Positions 36,997 to 49,834 of a stretch of 64,000 bases of DNA are shown piece after piece. The translations under genes and the position numbers were made by a program. Source of the DNA: Sequoia sempervirens (lineage: Eukaryota > Streptophyta > Pinopsida > Cupressales > Cupressaceae); NCBI GenBank assembly GCA_007258455.2, contig VDFB02252616.1, positions 121,308,552 to 121,372,551 of the forward strand. The letters are read 5' to 3'. Every line of letters begins with the position of its first letter. The first letter of the stretch is position 1. The notes under the pieces were generated by a model, which saw only the letters and a list, made by a program, of their open reading frames with translations, ran no database searches and was not told the DNA's origin.

Positions 36997-38640
36997 TGAT
37001 TATGGTAAAGATGGGAAGGGCCTATACCCATTACAAATCATTTATAAAGGAAAATGACAAAAGAAATCTCACCAATGGTGAGACTAGAAAAAACAACAAA
37101 CAAGATAAGTCTCCCAAATAGTAAGGAGAACAACGAGACTAGAAAATGACAGAAGAAGAAAAAAAACCCCCAACCTCACTTGCTAGAAAATTCTCCACCT
37201 CTATTGGAGAAGACACCACCTCTATGGGAAGAGCAGATAGAGAAACCAAGGTAAGATCAACAAAAACCCTTTCAAGGAAAATACAAACTTGGGGAGAAAA
37301 AACCCCCATAGCACTCGCAAGAATAAGTTTACCCAAAAAATAGTCCTACTAGAAAATGTCAACCTCAAAGAACCAAATCAAAAAATAGAGGCTAAACAAC
37401 ACCAAACTAACAACATACCCCAACGCAACTAAAACCCCTGAAAGCCATAAGACAAGCTTAGGGTTCTCCAATACCCACATCTGTAAAACTATGGAGTCAC
37501 AAAGTGTTACATTGGTGGTTGTCGTTGCACCAAAAGATCAACGTATTAATGCCTTATAGAACTACCAAATTTATACAAGATCCATAGGAGGTAGTCAAGC
37601 CATGGCACGAACCCAAGCGCCACACTGCACAAAAGAGACGAAGGGATACATCATCTTGCAACAATCCCCCCCAAAGCACAAGTGAGGGGTTCAAACCTGT
37701 GACCTTGGCTCTAATACCAATTGTTACATTGGTGGTTGTCATTGCACCAAAAGATTAGCCTATTAATGCCTGATACAATCGTCAGATTTATACAAAATCC
37801 ACAGGAAATGGTTAAATCATGTCACGAACCTAAACGCTGCACTACACAAAGGAGAGCAAGAGACACACCATCTTGCAACAAAAACACCAATATTCAAAAC
37901 CAAACCTAACCAACAGAACCAATAATACCAATGACTCCAAGAAATGAGAGAGCAAAAAAATACTGCACTTTTATCAGCCTTCAAAGCCAAACCTAACCAA
38001 CAGAACCAGCCACAACAAAGAGGTACAGCGAGTGGTTCCCAAAAACCAAACATAGCCAACGCATCTCCACCACACTTGGCCACGTCATTAACCAAATCTC
38101 CAACTCCGCTCCCAATCCCAGTCTCCCCCAGAACAACAGTATACACAATAAATACGAAGAGGTAAAAAATGGGGTCAACCCCATCACTACATAGGCACGC
38201 TGAAGACATAGAGCCCTCAACCCCCGCCAGAGGGAGAGCTGATGCCAAGCATCGACCATAGGAGCAAATATATAGTTATGCAAGCTATATCATCCGAAAA
38301 CCAAAAACCCAAGCCGTTGGAACCCAGAACCAACCACATACGTCAAACACCCACAACAGCAACCAGAAAAAGATATAATACATCCGCCTCTGCATCACAA
38401 TTTCTCAAACCAGTGCAGTGGTACCAGAGGGCCCCAAACACCCCCATATCAAACGAAATGGCCCATCGCCAACTGACCAAGTCACGCAACCACAAAAGGC
38501 ACGAGCAACAAAAAAAATCATCTGCCTCGCCATTTGGGTCTGCATACTCCTCGCCATCGCCATCGCCTTTAGAGGATTTCAAATTCACGTCTCTGCTTCG
38601 CTTCCCACCCACCACCATGTGTGATTATATTGTATAAAAA
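36997..38640 (-). mobile_element. LTR-like block with primer-site motif and internal duplication
   Basis: A GC-richer block whose minus strand reads like an LTR followed by TGGTATTAGAGCC (37719-37707), an initiator-Met type primer site with one C-to-T change. The LTR end, read on the plus strand as TGTTACATTGGTGG, occurs twice, at 37505 and 37722. A Ser-Pro-Ile-Glu-Val-Glu phrase is encoded on the minus strand near 37200, as also at 61369. A GC-rich segment at 38300-38620 could be the outer part of the LTR. No full coding domain is seen. Confidence 0.4.
37505..37895 (-). repeat. Two LTR ends in tandem, period 217 bp
   Basis: From 37505 and from 37722 the plus strand runs in parallel for roughly 170 bases (TTACATTGGTGGTTGTCRTT, CACCAAAAGAT, TATTAATGCC, CCATCTTGCAACAA-type phrases). 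The primer-site motif lies between them. Confidence 0.75.
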
Positions 38641-40484
38641 CTAATATGCTTCACATCATCTATTAGCTCAAAAATAACAATCACACTTAATTCACATATT
38701 TACTAAATAATGATAATTTATTAAAATAAATTAACTAAATGAAATGTCTTTATTTATATTCAAAGCTTTAATGTTGAGTTGAGACTAGAATAAGAATAAC
38801 TTATAAATCTTTATTTTCCTTTTTTTCATGTTTTTTTAAAAGTTAAAAATTCTTCAAGTCAACAAACACTTTTGATTTCTAAGGAAATATTATTAGTTTT
38901 TTAAGAAATAAAATGTTAAAAAAATCACAATTGTATCTTTGAGAGTTATAAAAAAATTATGAGAAAAAAATGGAAGAGTGAGGATTTTGACTACAGGCCA
39001 AAACTATCACCATTTCTCTCATCTTCTCCTTAATATATTTAATCTCATCCACAAAGTGGAGTGGAGGATGATTGAAGTAAAGAGGAGGCAAGTTGCTAGC
39101 AAAAAATGAGAGAATAATAGAGGGCATGGAGCTGGGGGATAAAAGTAAATACATGGTTTTTGGAAGGGAAAGAGAAGAGAAGAGGAGATGTGAAGAAAAG
39201 AATAGAAGTAAGAGGGAAACATTCTAGGTCGGATATAATTTTAGAAATCTTTATTTTCTTTAAACAATATTTTTGGGTGTTTGGGGATATGCTTTTGTTT
39301 TTAAATGTAAAACCTTTATGTGTTTGTAAACATTTTTCCTTTAAAAAATATTTTAATTTTACCAAAGCTATAGATGTTCTCGAAATCAAATTATACATTA
39401 CCTTAAAGGCATTGATATAAAAAGTCTTTGAGATTTGTTTTCTCTTAGGATAAAATGAATATATGTATATGGATTACACTCAATAAAATCTATGTGTCAA
39501 TTTGTAGGAATGTATTATAAGCAACAAGATATGTATGGTTACATTAAAAATGGCATATTAATAGCCAAATAAATATTTGTGTGAGAAATGTAAATATTAC
39601 TTTATAATTGCATAGGAAGTGTTGGTTCAATAAAAATATGATCTTATATATGTGGTGATATTTTGTTCACAAATTAATATTTGGCTGAAGTAAATCTATC
39701 CATATGCCATATAATATTATTATGAAAAAATTGAGTAATAGACAGATCATGTAATAAGGCCAAATAATATTTTATGTTGTGCAAAAATATTAGGTATGAA
39801 GCTGATGTAAACTAGGGCATATAATAAGTGATGTTGTGTATAAAATGAGTATTGTTTTTATACTTATATGAAGCTAAATGAGAGTTTAAAATTGCATGTA
39901 TTAAGCACAAGTCACTGGATGACTTGAATCCATAAATGATTGATTGTAATTCTTTTATAGTAGCCAAGAACAAATCCATGGCCACTATTTAAACCTATGT
40001 AACTCTATGATGAATAAGATTGAGAATATTTTTTATGGCTAAGTATAACTTGTTTTAAATATTCCTATAAACATAATCAAAAGTACTATATATCTATTTG
40101 CATTGTTCATTGATAGTTAGTATACTATAAATGAATAGATAAGAAATTCAATTATTGTATAGTGTTACAGAGAGATAGTTGTTGAATGAATAAATTATAA
40201 TGCAGAGACTATATATACAATATAGGGTTGTATATGGAAAATAAAACATATTATTGTTAGATGTTTTCAGATAATTAAACATTAGTTATTTAACTCATAA
40301 TATGAGGTAGAAATCTTCAATCTCACTATCCCATACACATACTCATAAGTATGATTGAGTTATATATTTACTGTATAATCAAAAAAATTACAAGTTGATA
40401 TGTCTGAAATTTAGAAGCAAGTATAGAGCAAAATCATCATATGTGGATAAGGATAAACTCTAAGTCTATATGAGAAACCATTAT
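38641..40484. other. AT-rich intergenic DNA
   Basis: No gene, RNA gene or transposon domain recognised. Several short ORFs near 39000-39400 on both strands are low-complexity and not supported. Confidence 0.4.
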
Positions 40485-41105
40485 TGTTCTATTCTCAATA
40501 TTGAATTGATGAGTTAATTTTAGAAAATTCTATTAAACATATCTCACATCTATTATCTCTCTTTATATCTATCATTCTAGTAGATATCTTATATTTTAGT
40601 AATTTTTTTTCGTTTTAAGAAAACTTTAAAAAGTTTAATTATAAAATATTAACAATATAAATCTTAAAATATATGCAACATATTAAATATTTAATTTATT
40701 AAGATCAACACTAAAAAAAAAAAGATTAGATTAAAATTTTGGGAAATAAATATCTTCCTTAATAATAAATAAAAAATTAAGAATGAATAAAAAAATTTCC
40801 TCCTTACACAACCTCGACAATGAATTTTATATTAATTGTGTGTAATTGGAGTTTGTACAGCCTTATGACCCAAAATCAGCTTGAGAAGAAGCCAAGGCTG
40901 TGTGGAGAAGGCACGTCATCGGCATCTCGCTTGGGTTGTACCCCACCTTCCATAGCAATTTTGGACAAGCCCTTTGTTTTCCAGTTGATGCCAATTAGTC
41001 GGCACCATCAACTCTTTACGTAGCATATCAGAGGCTTTGTTAACCAAGGACACATCACATCACTCTTCAGGTTGGAACGGGGCAGTCAAACTCAGCTGGG
41101 CTTAA
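40485..41105 (-). pseudogene. Lipase locus copy 3: 3' end only
   Basis: 40485-40870 matches the lipase 3' flank and 40871 to about 41100 matches the last 75 or so codons (10014-10240), with substitutions and small indels. Homology then stops; the rest of the gene and the promoter are absent. Same orientation as copies 1 and 2. Confidence 0.8.
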
Positions 41106-41259
41106 ACATCAGACACTAAGCTTTGACTGCTTAGTGTGTGGATGTGGGACCGCTTAACCTATTTCGTTCCTCTGCCAAAATCCATTTGGCTAAAAAAAAT
41201 TCGTGACAGTCAGTGGTTAGCAGTTCTCTCGTGCATTCAAATTCAAACACACTATTCCC

Positions 41260-41925
41260 GTGCAAAAGTTTGGTAGATACCCTAAAATATTTTCTCACAT
41301 AAAAGAAAAAAACAGTATGATGGAAAAAAGGATATTACATCGTAGAGAAGACATGGGTGTCCTCAGAAGGAAAACACATTGTTTCATCATATCCAACAAA
41401 AAGGCCTCAAACCTTATCAATTTACGCCTATGCCAAAATGAGAGCTTTGAACCATGATTTACGTATCCATAAAAGCAGAAAGGATAGGGTACTTTTCTCA
41501 TATGATGTTGGAAATGGTCTGGTTGACAACATGCTTCCAAAATGTGGAAGCATGGACAAGGCACGTGAACTGCTTTACCGAATGCCTCAAAGAAATGTGG
41601 TTTAATGGAATGCCATGATTGCAGGATATGCACAAAATGAATTTATTGAAAAGACTTTATAAATTTTCAAGCAAATGCAAATTGGTAGGTGTGAAGACAG
41701 TCTTTGCAACCTTCGCCATCATCCTCCCTACCTGGGCTAAAATGAGAGCTTTGGAATAGGGTATGGGCACACATCGGAGGATAATGGATAGAGGAACTTT
41801 GTGTGTACTTGCATCTGCCCTGGTAGACATGTATCCAAAAATGTGGAAGCATAGACAAAGAAAGTAAACCATTTGACAAAATACCTTAAAAGATGTCACC
41901 TCATAGAATGCTAAGCTATTGAAGA
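41260..41925 (+). pseudogene. Pentatricopeptide repeat (PPR, PLS-type) pseudogene fragment
   Basis: PPR proteins are organelle RNA-binding proteins built from 35-residue helical repeats. Here the plus strand shows successive PLS-type repeat blocks: GLVDNMLPKCGSMDKARELL (from about 41519), then MPQRNVV followed by a stop and WNAMIAGYAQN (41580-41640), FKQMQ (about 41668), and again a VDMY..K-like block near 41823. Stops occur where the family has Ser or other residues (for example at 41603) and there are frameshifts. Only three or four repeats survive, with no N-terminal targeting region and no C-terminal E or DYW domain. It lies just past lipase copy 3. Confidence 0.8.
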
Positions 41926-44900
41926 TGGAGGGCCTTTCATAATTTGTGTGATTTAACTTAATAATAAGTTTTGCACACAGATTGTTTTGTGAGTTTAGTT
42001 TGAGAGAAAATTCTCCTAGAAAATTGTTTGTGAGAGTTTAAGAAAAAAAACTCTAATTATTTGGTTGTCATTCATTACTTAATTGTCAATAATTGTTGTT
42101 CAAAAGACATTTTGATTATTTGTTTCAGCTTTTTTGCTTTACAACATATCATGCATTGCAACCAATACCTTTGAAAGGCTATCAAATAGTTGTATTAACT
42201 TAAAATTAAGTTTCATATAGAGAATAATTCTTAAATTTGGTCAATAAAAGTAGGAAAATGATTTATCTTATTAGTAGGGATGAGGTGTAAGATTGTTATT
42301 GATCATTTGATTGTTAAAGAGTGTGATGTTTAAGTAGAGTGTACATGGACCATCAAAGAATCTCATACCAAATTTAGATATACCTTAGAAGATTTGTTCC
42401 ACTATTAAACTCAAAATAGTTTTCCTTAAAGAATTGAATAGCAAACTTGTTTCAATGATACACATGAAGTATTTTCCTAATTATAAAAATGAAAACTAGT
42501 ATAAAGAATCATCACCAAATAGCCCCCTAAAAAAGATTGAAACACAAAAATTAATAAAAATACACTTTATTGCATATCCATGTGTCATTTCTTATCTAGA
42601 TTTGTGTTTGCATTTATGAAATGTCTTTATGTAATAACATATCCATAAGTAGTATAGTTTTGTGCTAGGTTTAGGTCATGCTTCAATTCTCTATCAACTT
42701 TTATTTACCACCATTCACACTTAATTTGATACATCTTGCAATTTACTCATAATTATTACATCCTCAATCACACTTTCATACATTTTCCTCTATTTCACAA
42801 GTATCATTTTACTGCAAGGTGCACTTTGAGTGGCTCAAGATTGACCTAGTTCAATCTCGTGATGTGTGACAATGAAATTATTATTATATTTTTTAAAATT
42901 TAAATTATAAGCTTCATACCCTTTCTACTAGTTGTTGGGGACCAACTTAACACATTTTTTGTGTGACATGCTACTATATCATGGTGTTAAAAGTAATTCA
43001 ATGTGCATTTAATTTCATTTAGGGAATTAAAATGAATTTCATCAAAATACACTTCAAATGAACTAAAGGGGAAAATTTACAACTCCATAAAGGCCAACTA
43101 CATGATGGTGAGCATTGTGTTTAATATATCTCCTTCTTATTAATCTTGCTCCCCAAAGGGGATTGACTTAGGAGAACCTATTCATAGATTGAGTCAACAA
43201 ACTCCCAAATGTTGTCCTTGAGACCATCTTGATTGATCCAATTATAAAGATTATCAGAGTGAATAGATTCTTATGTGCACATTTTGATAAACATCTTGTG
43301 CATCACGTTGATATTTCAAGATTTTCCTTTTCATGCATCCCTATATCAACATGAATTTTTTTATATAAATGGGATTTGATTTATAAAATAATATCTAGAT
43401 TATGAAGTTGGTTTTTTTATGATCTTAAATAAATTTGACATGACGGGATGTAGAAAAGAGGAAGGAAAAATAAAATTAAAAATATTATTATAATTCATTG
43501 AGAATTAAAAGTAAGATTAAATTTGACTACTAAATGAGCACAAAATTTATATATTTTAATGGGCATACTTAACAAAAGTGATAAAGGGCAAAATTAGAAT
43601 GATTATATTTTTCTTGATCTTACAAATGTTCACATATATGAATTAAGGCATAAAACAATTTGAAAGAAAAGGAAAGAGTATAATAGACAAGAATCATAGA
43701 TGGGCATAACAAGGTAGAGAGTTTTATAAATATATAAATTACTACAAATTTGAGAGGTCAAGAATACATAGTCACATTTCAAAAAAGTTTAAAGAATAGT
43801 ATAATGAAAATTACAATATTCCTTGAAGGCCTAAATAAATTATAACTAAAATAAATGCATGCTAAAAATTAGAATAGTTGAAAAAAATAGTTTTCAAAAT
43901 GTAGTTTAGAATGAAGAAATCAACATTCAATTTCTTCTTCAACACTCAATTAATGTTTTCCATCTGATAGGTATCTTTTTGAATCATATCCAACAAATTT
44001 GGAGACTTTTCTTTATCATATCTAATTTATTTATAGTCAATGGTGAAATGAAAAACATGATTTCAATTTTATCATTTCTATGAAGAGCACTATGGTTCAA
44101 TGCTACTAGATTTCCACAATCCATATTAACATCAATTTTGTAGTTTCTAGATTTGATTATGTGCAAATTTGTATCAAATCTAGAAACAATAAAATTGATG
44201 AGAACTATGGTGCCAACTATTTCTTTTATGTACATTTATATGCTTTAAATGGTCCCTTTTATTGATGGTCATACAAATGCTCAAGTATAAAAAATTAAAG
44301 GCAATAGGAAAACACCTTAGGATTATTAGATTCACAAGTTTTTGGAAGATGTGTATACTATTGATCTTACAAAATGATCATCAATGTTATGACTAAAAAA
44401 TTAAAGTATTATTTTATTTGATAAAAAAATGGACCCACCTCATTATTTTTCATGTCATCCATTAACTAATACCACAATGGTAATTTCCTATCATGCTGAC
44501 ATAGTTTGGAAGAGCACCAAAAATAAATGTAGCACTTGGTATTGGCTCTTTTTCTCTTACTTTTCTCTCAAAAGATAGAAGACTTGGGAAACATGCCCTT
44601 GTTAGCTCATTATATTATATACAATTGTGCAATAAATTTAGTTGTAAGACAACTGTTTGAAATTTCATTTATGTTATTAGATCAGTTAGAGAAAGATTTA
44701 AAGTTATGTGTCAGGGTCCTTTAAAACTCTTCTTTTTCTATCTTGAAAAATTGGGCCCCTTGTGTTGATATTCATTATTGATGAATAGTGCACCAAACAA
44801 TAGTGTCAAAACTACCAACTTCTAAAATTTTAGTTCCTATTATATATTCAAATGATCAATGGTGTAAGCCTACTTGTTGATGATATCATTGAAAATAAAA

Positions 44901-46500
44901 CCAATCAATTATTTAAAAAATTTGTAACTTAAATAGAACCAAGTAAATTGAAAAGAAAATTATGATATTTCCACTTGGTGATTAAAGGCGCTGAGAGGAA
45001 TGGGAAGAAATACAAAATATTTATCCCAAAAATTGTCTCAAAGGGGTAGACAGATATTAAACCTCTACAGTTTGAGTAACTCATAAGGGATTATCACATA
45101 TGAGGAAGAACCTAGAAGCTTGCATGAGGATTCTTGAAACTAATAATTTTTTTTTTTTAATAATACTCAACATTGGAAGTACTTGGATTTTCTCCAAGAT
45201 TGATTGTAAAAATGCCTATTCTATATTAGTTGGACTCTCCTTTCTTTTTAAGGCCTAAAAGACCTTATCTAATCCAGTGATATCTTGATGGGAGATGTCT
45301 TTGGGTCTTTCCACGACAACATTGTCTTAGAATTATAACTATGCAATTAGATAGATGATTTATTCTATTTATTTGATTCTTAACATATGTGCCCATCCTT
45401 AAAAATATTTTTAGTTTTGTTCTTTGTTTACGAGCATTGATTTCAATTCTTTTTCTTGGAGCACTATATCATTAGCTAGCAATCAAGAGAGAAGCACTTG
45501 TTGAACCAAAGAGATTATATGCTCCCTCATTCCTTTCATGACCTTCTCTAAGTGACTAACTTGGTGAAAAATTTAGAGTGGCCTTATTCTTTCTTACCAC
45601 CTCATTCATCTTCACTATTGTTGTTCTCTTATTTCCACATTGATTCCTATTAGCTTCTCATTTAGAAGATCATAGAGTTTTTCAACTAGAACTTTAACTT
45701 GCAGAATGTTTGGGGTTAAATATAAGATCACTTCATCCACTCGATCCTTCACTTTTATGTTTAGGGCTTGAGTGGAGGAAATGAACTTCAAAACAAAACA
45801 TATAGATTGATCCACAAGCTTGGCCTAATAAGATGAGTGCATTTTAACAAGGGATGTTAGCCCCAACAATTTCTTGGTGAGTTGAAGCTCTAACTATAAT
45901 TAGTTAATTACCTATAATTATTAAGAATTAGTATCCCTTAGCTCCATTAGTTATTTTTACAGCTTGGTATCTTCATCTATCCTCCGCCTCTATGACTCCT
46001 CAAGCTTCTTCACTTGTTGTCAATCTCCTATTATCAACTTGGCCTTGCTTATCTTAGTATGTACTACATTATAACTTTTTTTTTAGCATCCATCTTTTCC
46101 CTAGGATTTTTTCTCAGCTTTTATCTAGGCCTTAAGTTGGATGATAGTATTCTAGGTTCTAGTCAACTCCATTTCCTTCTCCAATTTATATCTCATTTTA
46201 ATAAAGTTAATTTTGACCAACTTCTGGGTAAGTGCATGGATTTGTTACACAATTTTGATGCCAAATTGGAAAAAAACAAGAAAAAACCCCAAAAAGAGCA
46301 TTTGGCACATGATAAATGACTTACCCATTTGGCCTGTGCTAAATTTGGTGCTCACTAAATGGGAAAAGTGAATTAAAAGGAAAAAAAATGCATTTCAACC
46401 TCTATTTTATGTTGAACCCGTAGCTTGGCTTGGAGTTTTCTTCTCTACAACTCACACTCACCAAATGTCTTCCATTTTTTCCACTCTTGGATTGCAATTC
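41926..46500. other. Long AT-rich intergenic tract
   Basis: No gene recognised. ORFs at 43984-44235, 44536-44724, 45615-45815 and 46014-46319 have no known domain; the minus-strand one at 45615-45815 looks coiled-coil-like and may be transposon debris. No structural RNA was seen. Confidence 0.4.
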
Positions 46501-46638
46501 TTCATGAGGATGCCACCAACACATCAAAGAGGTTGAAGATTGTGAAGAGGTATGCATTTTTATTCTATTTATTTTGAATTTTATTTAGAATGTATATTGA
46601 AATAGGTTTTTTTAGTAAAACTTTGTTCTAATTATTAG

Positions 46639-46985
46639 GGAATGAATATCCACCTCCAAACATTGAGAATTCACAATCACCCCCTCACGAAGAGCCTCCT
46701 ATACAAGAAAAACCTCAAACCCCTCCATCAGTTCATAGGAATCCTCAAGAAACACAAGAAATAATTGTAAATCAAATTGAAAATAATAAAAGAGACAGTG
46801 AACAATTAATTGGAAGATTAACCAAGCATGTCGAAACCCACCCTTATTGGAGAGGGTTTGCCAAATCATTGAAGTCAATTGTATCTCATGTAGGAGAAAT
46901 GAGCAAGAAAATAATTTTTTGGTCAAATAAGAGGCATGAGTTGAGACAATTTTCTGCTAGTGGTTTGTCATATGCATATATGTGA
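46639..46985 (+). pseudogene. Exon-like ORF, Pro/Glu/Gln-rich, unknown
   Basis: After an acceptor-like ATTATTAG a frame stays open to a TGA at 46983-46985 (about 114 codons). It begins Pro-rich (PPPNIENSQSPP), then becomes helical with basic and aromatic residues (THPYWRGFAKSLKSI). A donor-like AAGAG|GTATGC lies upstream at about 46550, but joining the two does not keep phase. It resembles the regulatory second protein of some plant DNA transposons only in general character. No family is assigned. Confidence 0.35.
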
Positions 46986-49834
46986 AAAAATAAAAAATTA
47001 GCAAAGCCGACTTGTGTGCCCTATTTATAGACTCAAGAACCAACACACCTTTATCTCATGAATGCAAGAGATTCCCCATCCATTGGTGCCACCATGAATT
47101 ACTTAAAAATAAATTTTGGTAGTAGTGGTGGATGGGATTTGACCAACCTCCATGCAATAACCATGAGGTACCACAATACTTTTTGAGGAAACTCTATTGT
47201 GATTTTTTCCTCAATAAGATACCAAATTATTTTGACATCTTAGACTTTTAGGGTAGAGGTGGGGGCTTCACACATGATAGACCTATTGCATGATGTAATC
47301 TATAGTTTGCATTGATACCCTTGGCTAAACCCATGGTGGAGCATGTCGTTGTTCCTTCCATTATTAAGGACAATGTAGAGGTGGACACGCTAGAGTTGAT
47401 TAGCTCACTCACCCAGACCATTATACAATGTGTGAGGACTCTAGTAGAGCCCAATGTGGAGGAGACGTGTAGGCCCCAAGCTCCACCCCACCATTGTGGT
47501 GCTTATGGTGTTGTTTGTACGTACGATTATTAAAGTGCTCAGGATGTAGCTACACAACCTACATTAGTTGTAGAGGCAATGGCTATGACAAATGAATTGT
47601 TGAATAATACATACAACATGATACCCAGGTAAAATTTAGCAAGTTCATTTAATTTTGTTTATTAAATTATATTTTGAAATTTAAGAATAACTAAATTATT
47701 AGAATCAATATGATGAAATTTTAGGGTTGGAGTGTTCACAAGACATGCTACATTCCTATAGACCCTTATTTGTTCTCAACATTGGATGATCTCACAATAG
47801 TGGTTTACAATTTTTTGGCCAAACTGGACAATGAAATTATTTTCTTAACTAAATCTTCACTTTCGGGCACCTATAGTGGCTAAACCATGAGGAATTTGAA
47901 GATGATGCAAATTAACTAGAGTTTCGTGACATGTTTTTTGTAGATTCTAAATATATATTTTTCAAAAAATTTGGAATCAGATTGCACTTCTTTTTCCATC
48001 TCCCTCGAAAACTAGTTTTTTTTTTAGAAAACAACATTTTTGAAAAGTGACACTCACCGTATAACACAACTTTTTTTCCATTAAGGATAAAATTCTAATT
48101 CTTTCGAATTTAGATTTGTAACTCTAATATCTAGTGCTTCTACTTGGTTAGATATTTTTTTTATTGAATAGTTTTTCTTTAATCAAGTTTTGAAGTCAAA
48201 CCAATTACAATTCAGACATAGCGCGACTGTATAATGCGTAACTTTTTTTGTATGCATCAAAATTCAATTTTTTTTATTAGATCAAGGACTTCAATATCTA
48301 GTGCACTCATATTTTTCAAAAAAAAATTGATAATCTCCTATTTTTCCACATGTGCATAACAGAGAGCTTGATTTTCCGTGAAAAACCTATGTTTAATAAA
48401 ACTAAAAAAACAAATACATAATAAAACCAAAAAATATTGAAATTATATTCCTTGGATAGATCGTTCTGAGGAATACCTAATTCCAATTGGGTCTATGAAT
48501 TCTCTGCCATTTTCATGTTCAAACCGAGCTCTGAAGTGCGAAAATTTTGATTTGTTTCGTGAAGGTCAAAAATAAAGGAAAAGGGGGGTTCGCTCGAACT
48601 TGGGTTTTCTTGAACCTAGTTTCATGCGAACCCTCTTCCCAGAAGGTATTTTAATTTTATTTCTTTCTATGCATGCATTAAATGGGTTTTCTCAAACCTT
48701 GGTTCAAGCAAACCATTCTTTGGCTCGTTCGAACCAACCAGTTCGTTCAAATCCCCAGAATGAAAATTTTTGGCATGGGGTCATTTTTTACAAGTTTTCC
48801 TTCCTCATTCAATTTGTAAACCACTTCTATGGGTTTACCTCATTGATTCCACATGTATGCAACTAGTATTAAACATATTATTATTGCATTTGAACAGTTG
48901 AATGTTATATTTGAATGTTTGTCTCATAACATGCTTTGGATGTCAAAAAATTTCCTGGTGGACCTTCGAGCTCCACACCTCATTACTCATGTCCTCAAAC
49001 AACTTTCACTCAGGTAACCTTTATTCATTAATGGTATTGTAAAACAATGTTAGCTAGTTCTCATAATTTTGCGTATACAAATCTAAAAAATTGATGAGAA
49101 ACACAAACATCAATTGGTCTTGTGAGATCCTATTTATATTTACCATTCAATGTCCATCTCATTCTTCCATTCCTATCATCACACATATTTTAACCATTTT
49201 ATATCACATATCCCAATCTTTAACACCTTATATAATATACCACCTTCCTCCATATTTCATCTTATACACATATCGTTACAAGAAAACCTTTCCTTTTGCT
49301 CATTATTGACCAAATATATTATATATTATACATTATTACTACACACCTCAAGTTCCCACATCATGTCCTATATTCAAACCTTAGACACTACCTAATTCAC
49401 TTTATGGTCTAGTATGCCCTCCTAATTACTTCCCATTAACCTCTAGTATATTTCACCTTAAAAATGTTTTATTTTCCCATCTGCTAGAGCTAAAAAATTC
49501 ACCTTAATTTCTACCGGCCTTCATTACCCTATTCACATTTCACCTACATCAAAAGATCTATTTCCTTTGGTTTTGCATTGTGCTTAACATGAAATACAAC
49601 AATTTGTGTGACAAGATCCATAAAAGCATTCATATTACATAACTATTAGAACCACCTTTTGTAAATAAACTAATGTCTAATTAAATATGTTCATTTATTC
49701 CTTTAGATAATTCCTTTAGAACTTGTCCCTTGAAGTGCAAAGATTTCTTAGACCTAGAGAGGACCCTAGAAAGAAGGTAAACCATAAATGGGGTGACTAG
49801 TACACATTTTTTTATTGCACTATAATAAGAATAT
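46986..49834. other. Intergenic DNA with decayed coding traces
   Basis: No intact gene. 47030-47550 reads in broken plus frames as possible transposon remnants. At 48056-48140 and 48227-48308 two diverged copies share a GTATAA...AACTTTTTTT...AATATCTAGTGC layout, period about 170 bp. Around 48590-48760 the phrases GTTCG and CGAAC recur in both orientations. Confidence 0.35.

Noticed and set aside
46550..46640. Spliced gene joining an upstream exon to the ORF at 46639
   Set aside because: The donor and acceptor look fair but no reading frame is kept across the join.
48730..48765. T-arm-like GTTCGTTCAAATCCCC suggesting a tRNA gene
   Set aside because: No D-arm, acceptor stem or anticodon loop can be placed in the 70 bases upstream.
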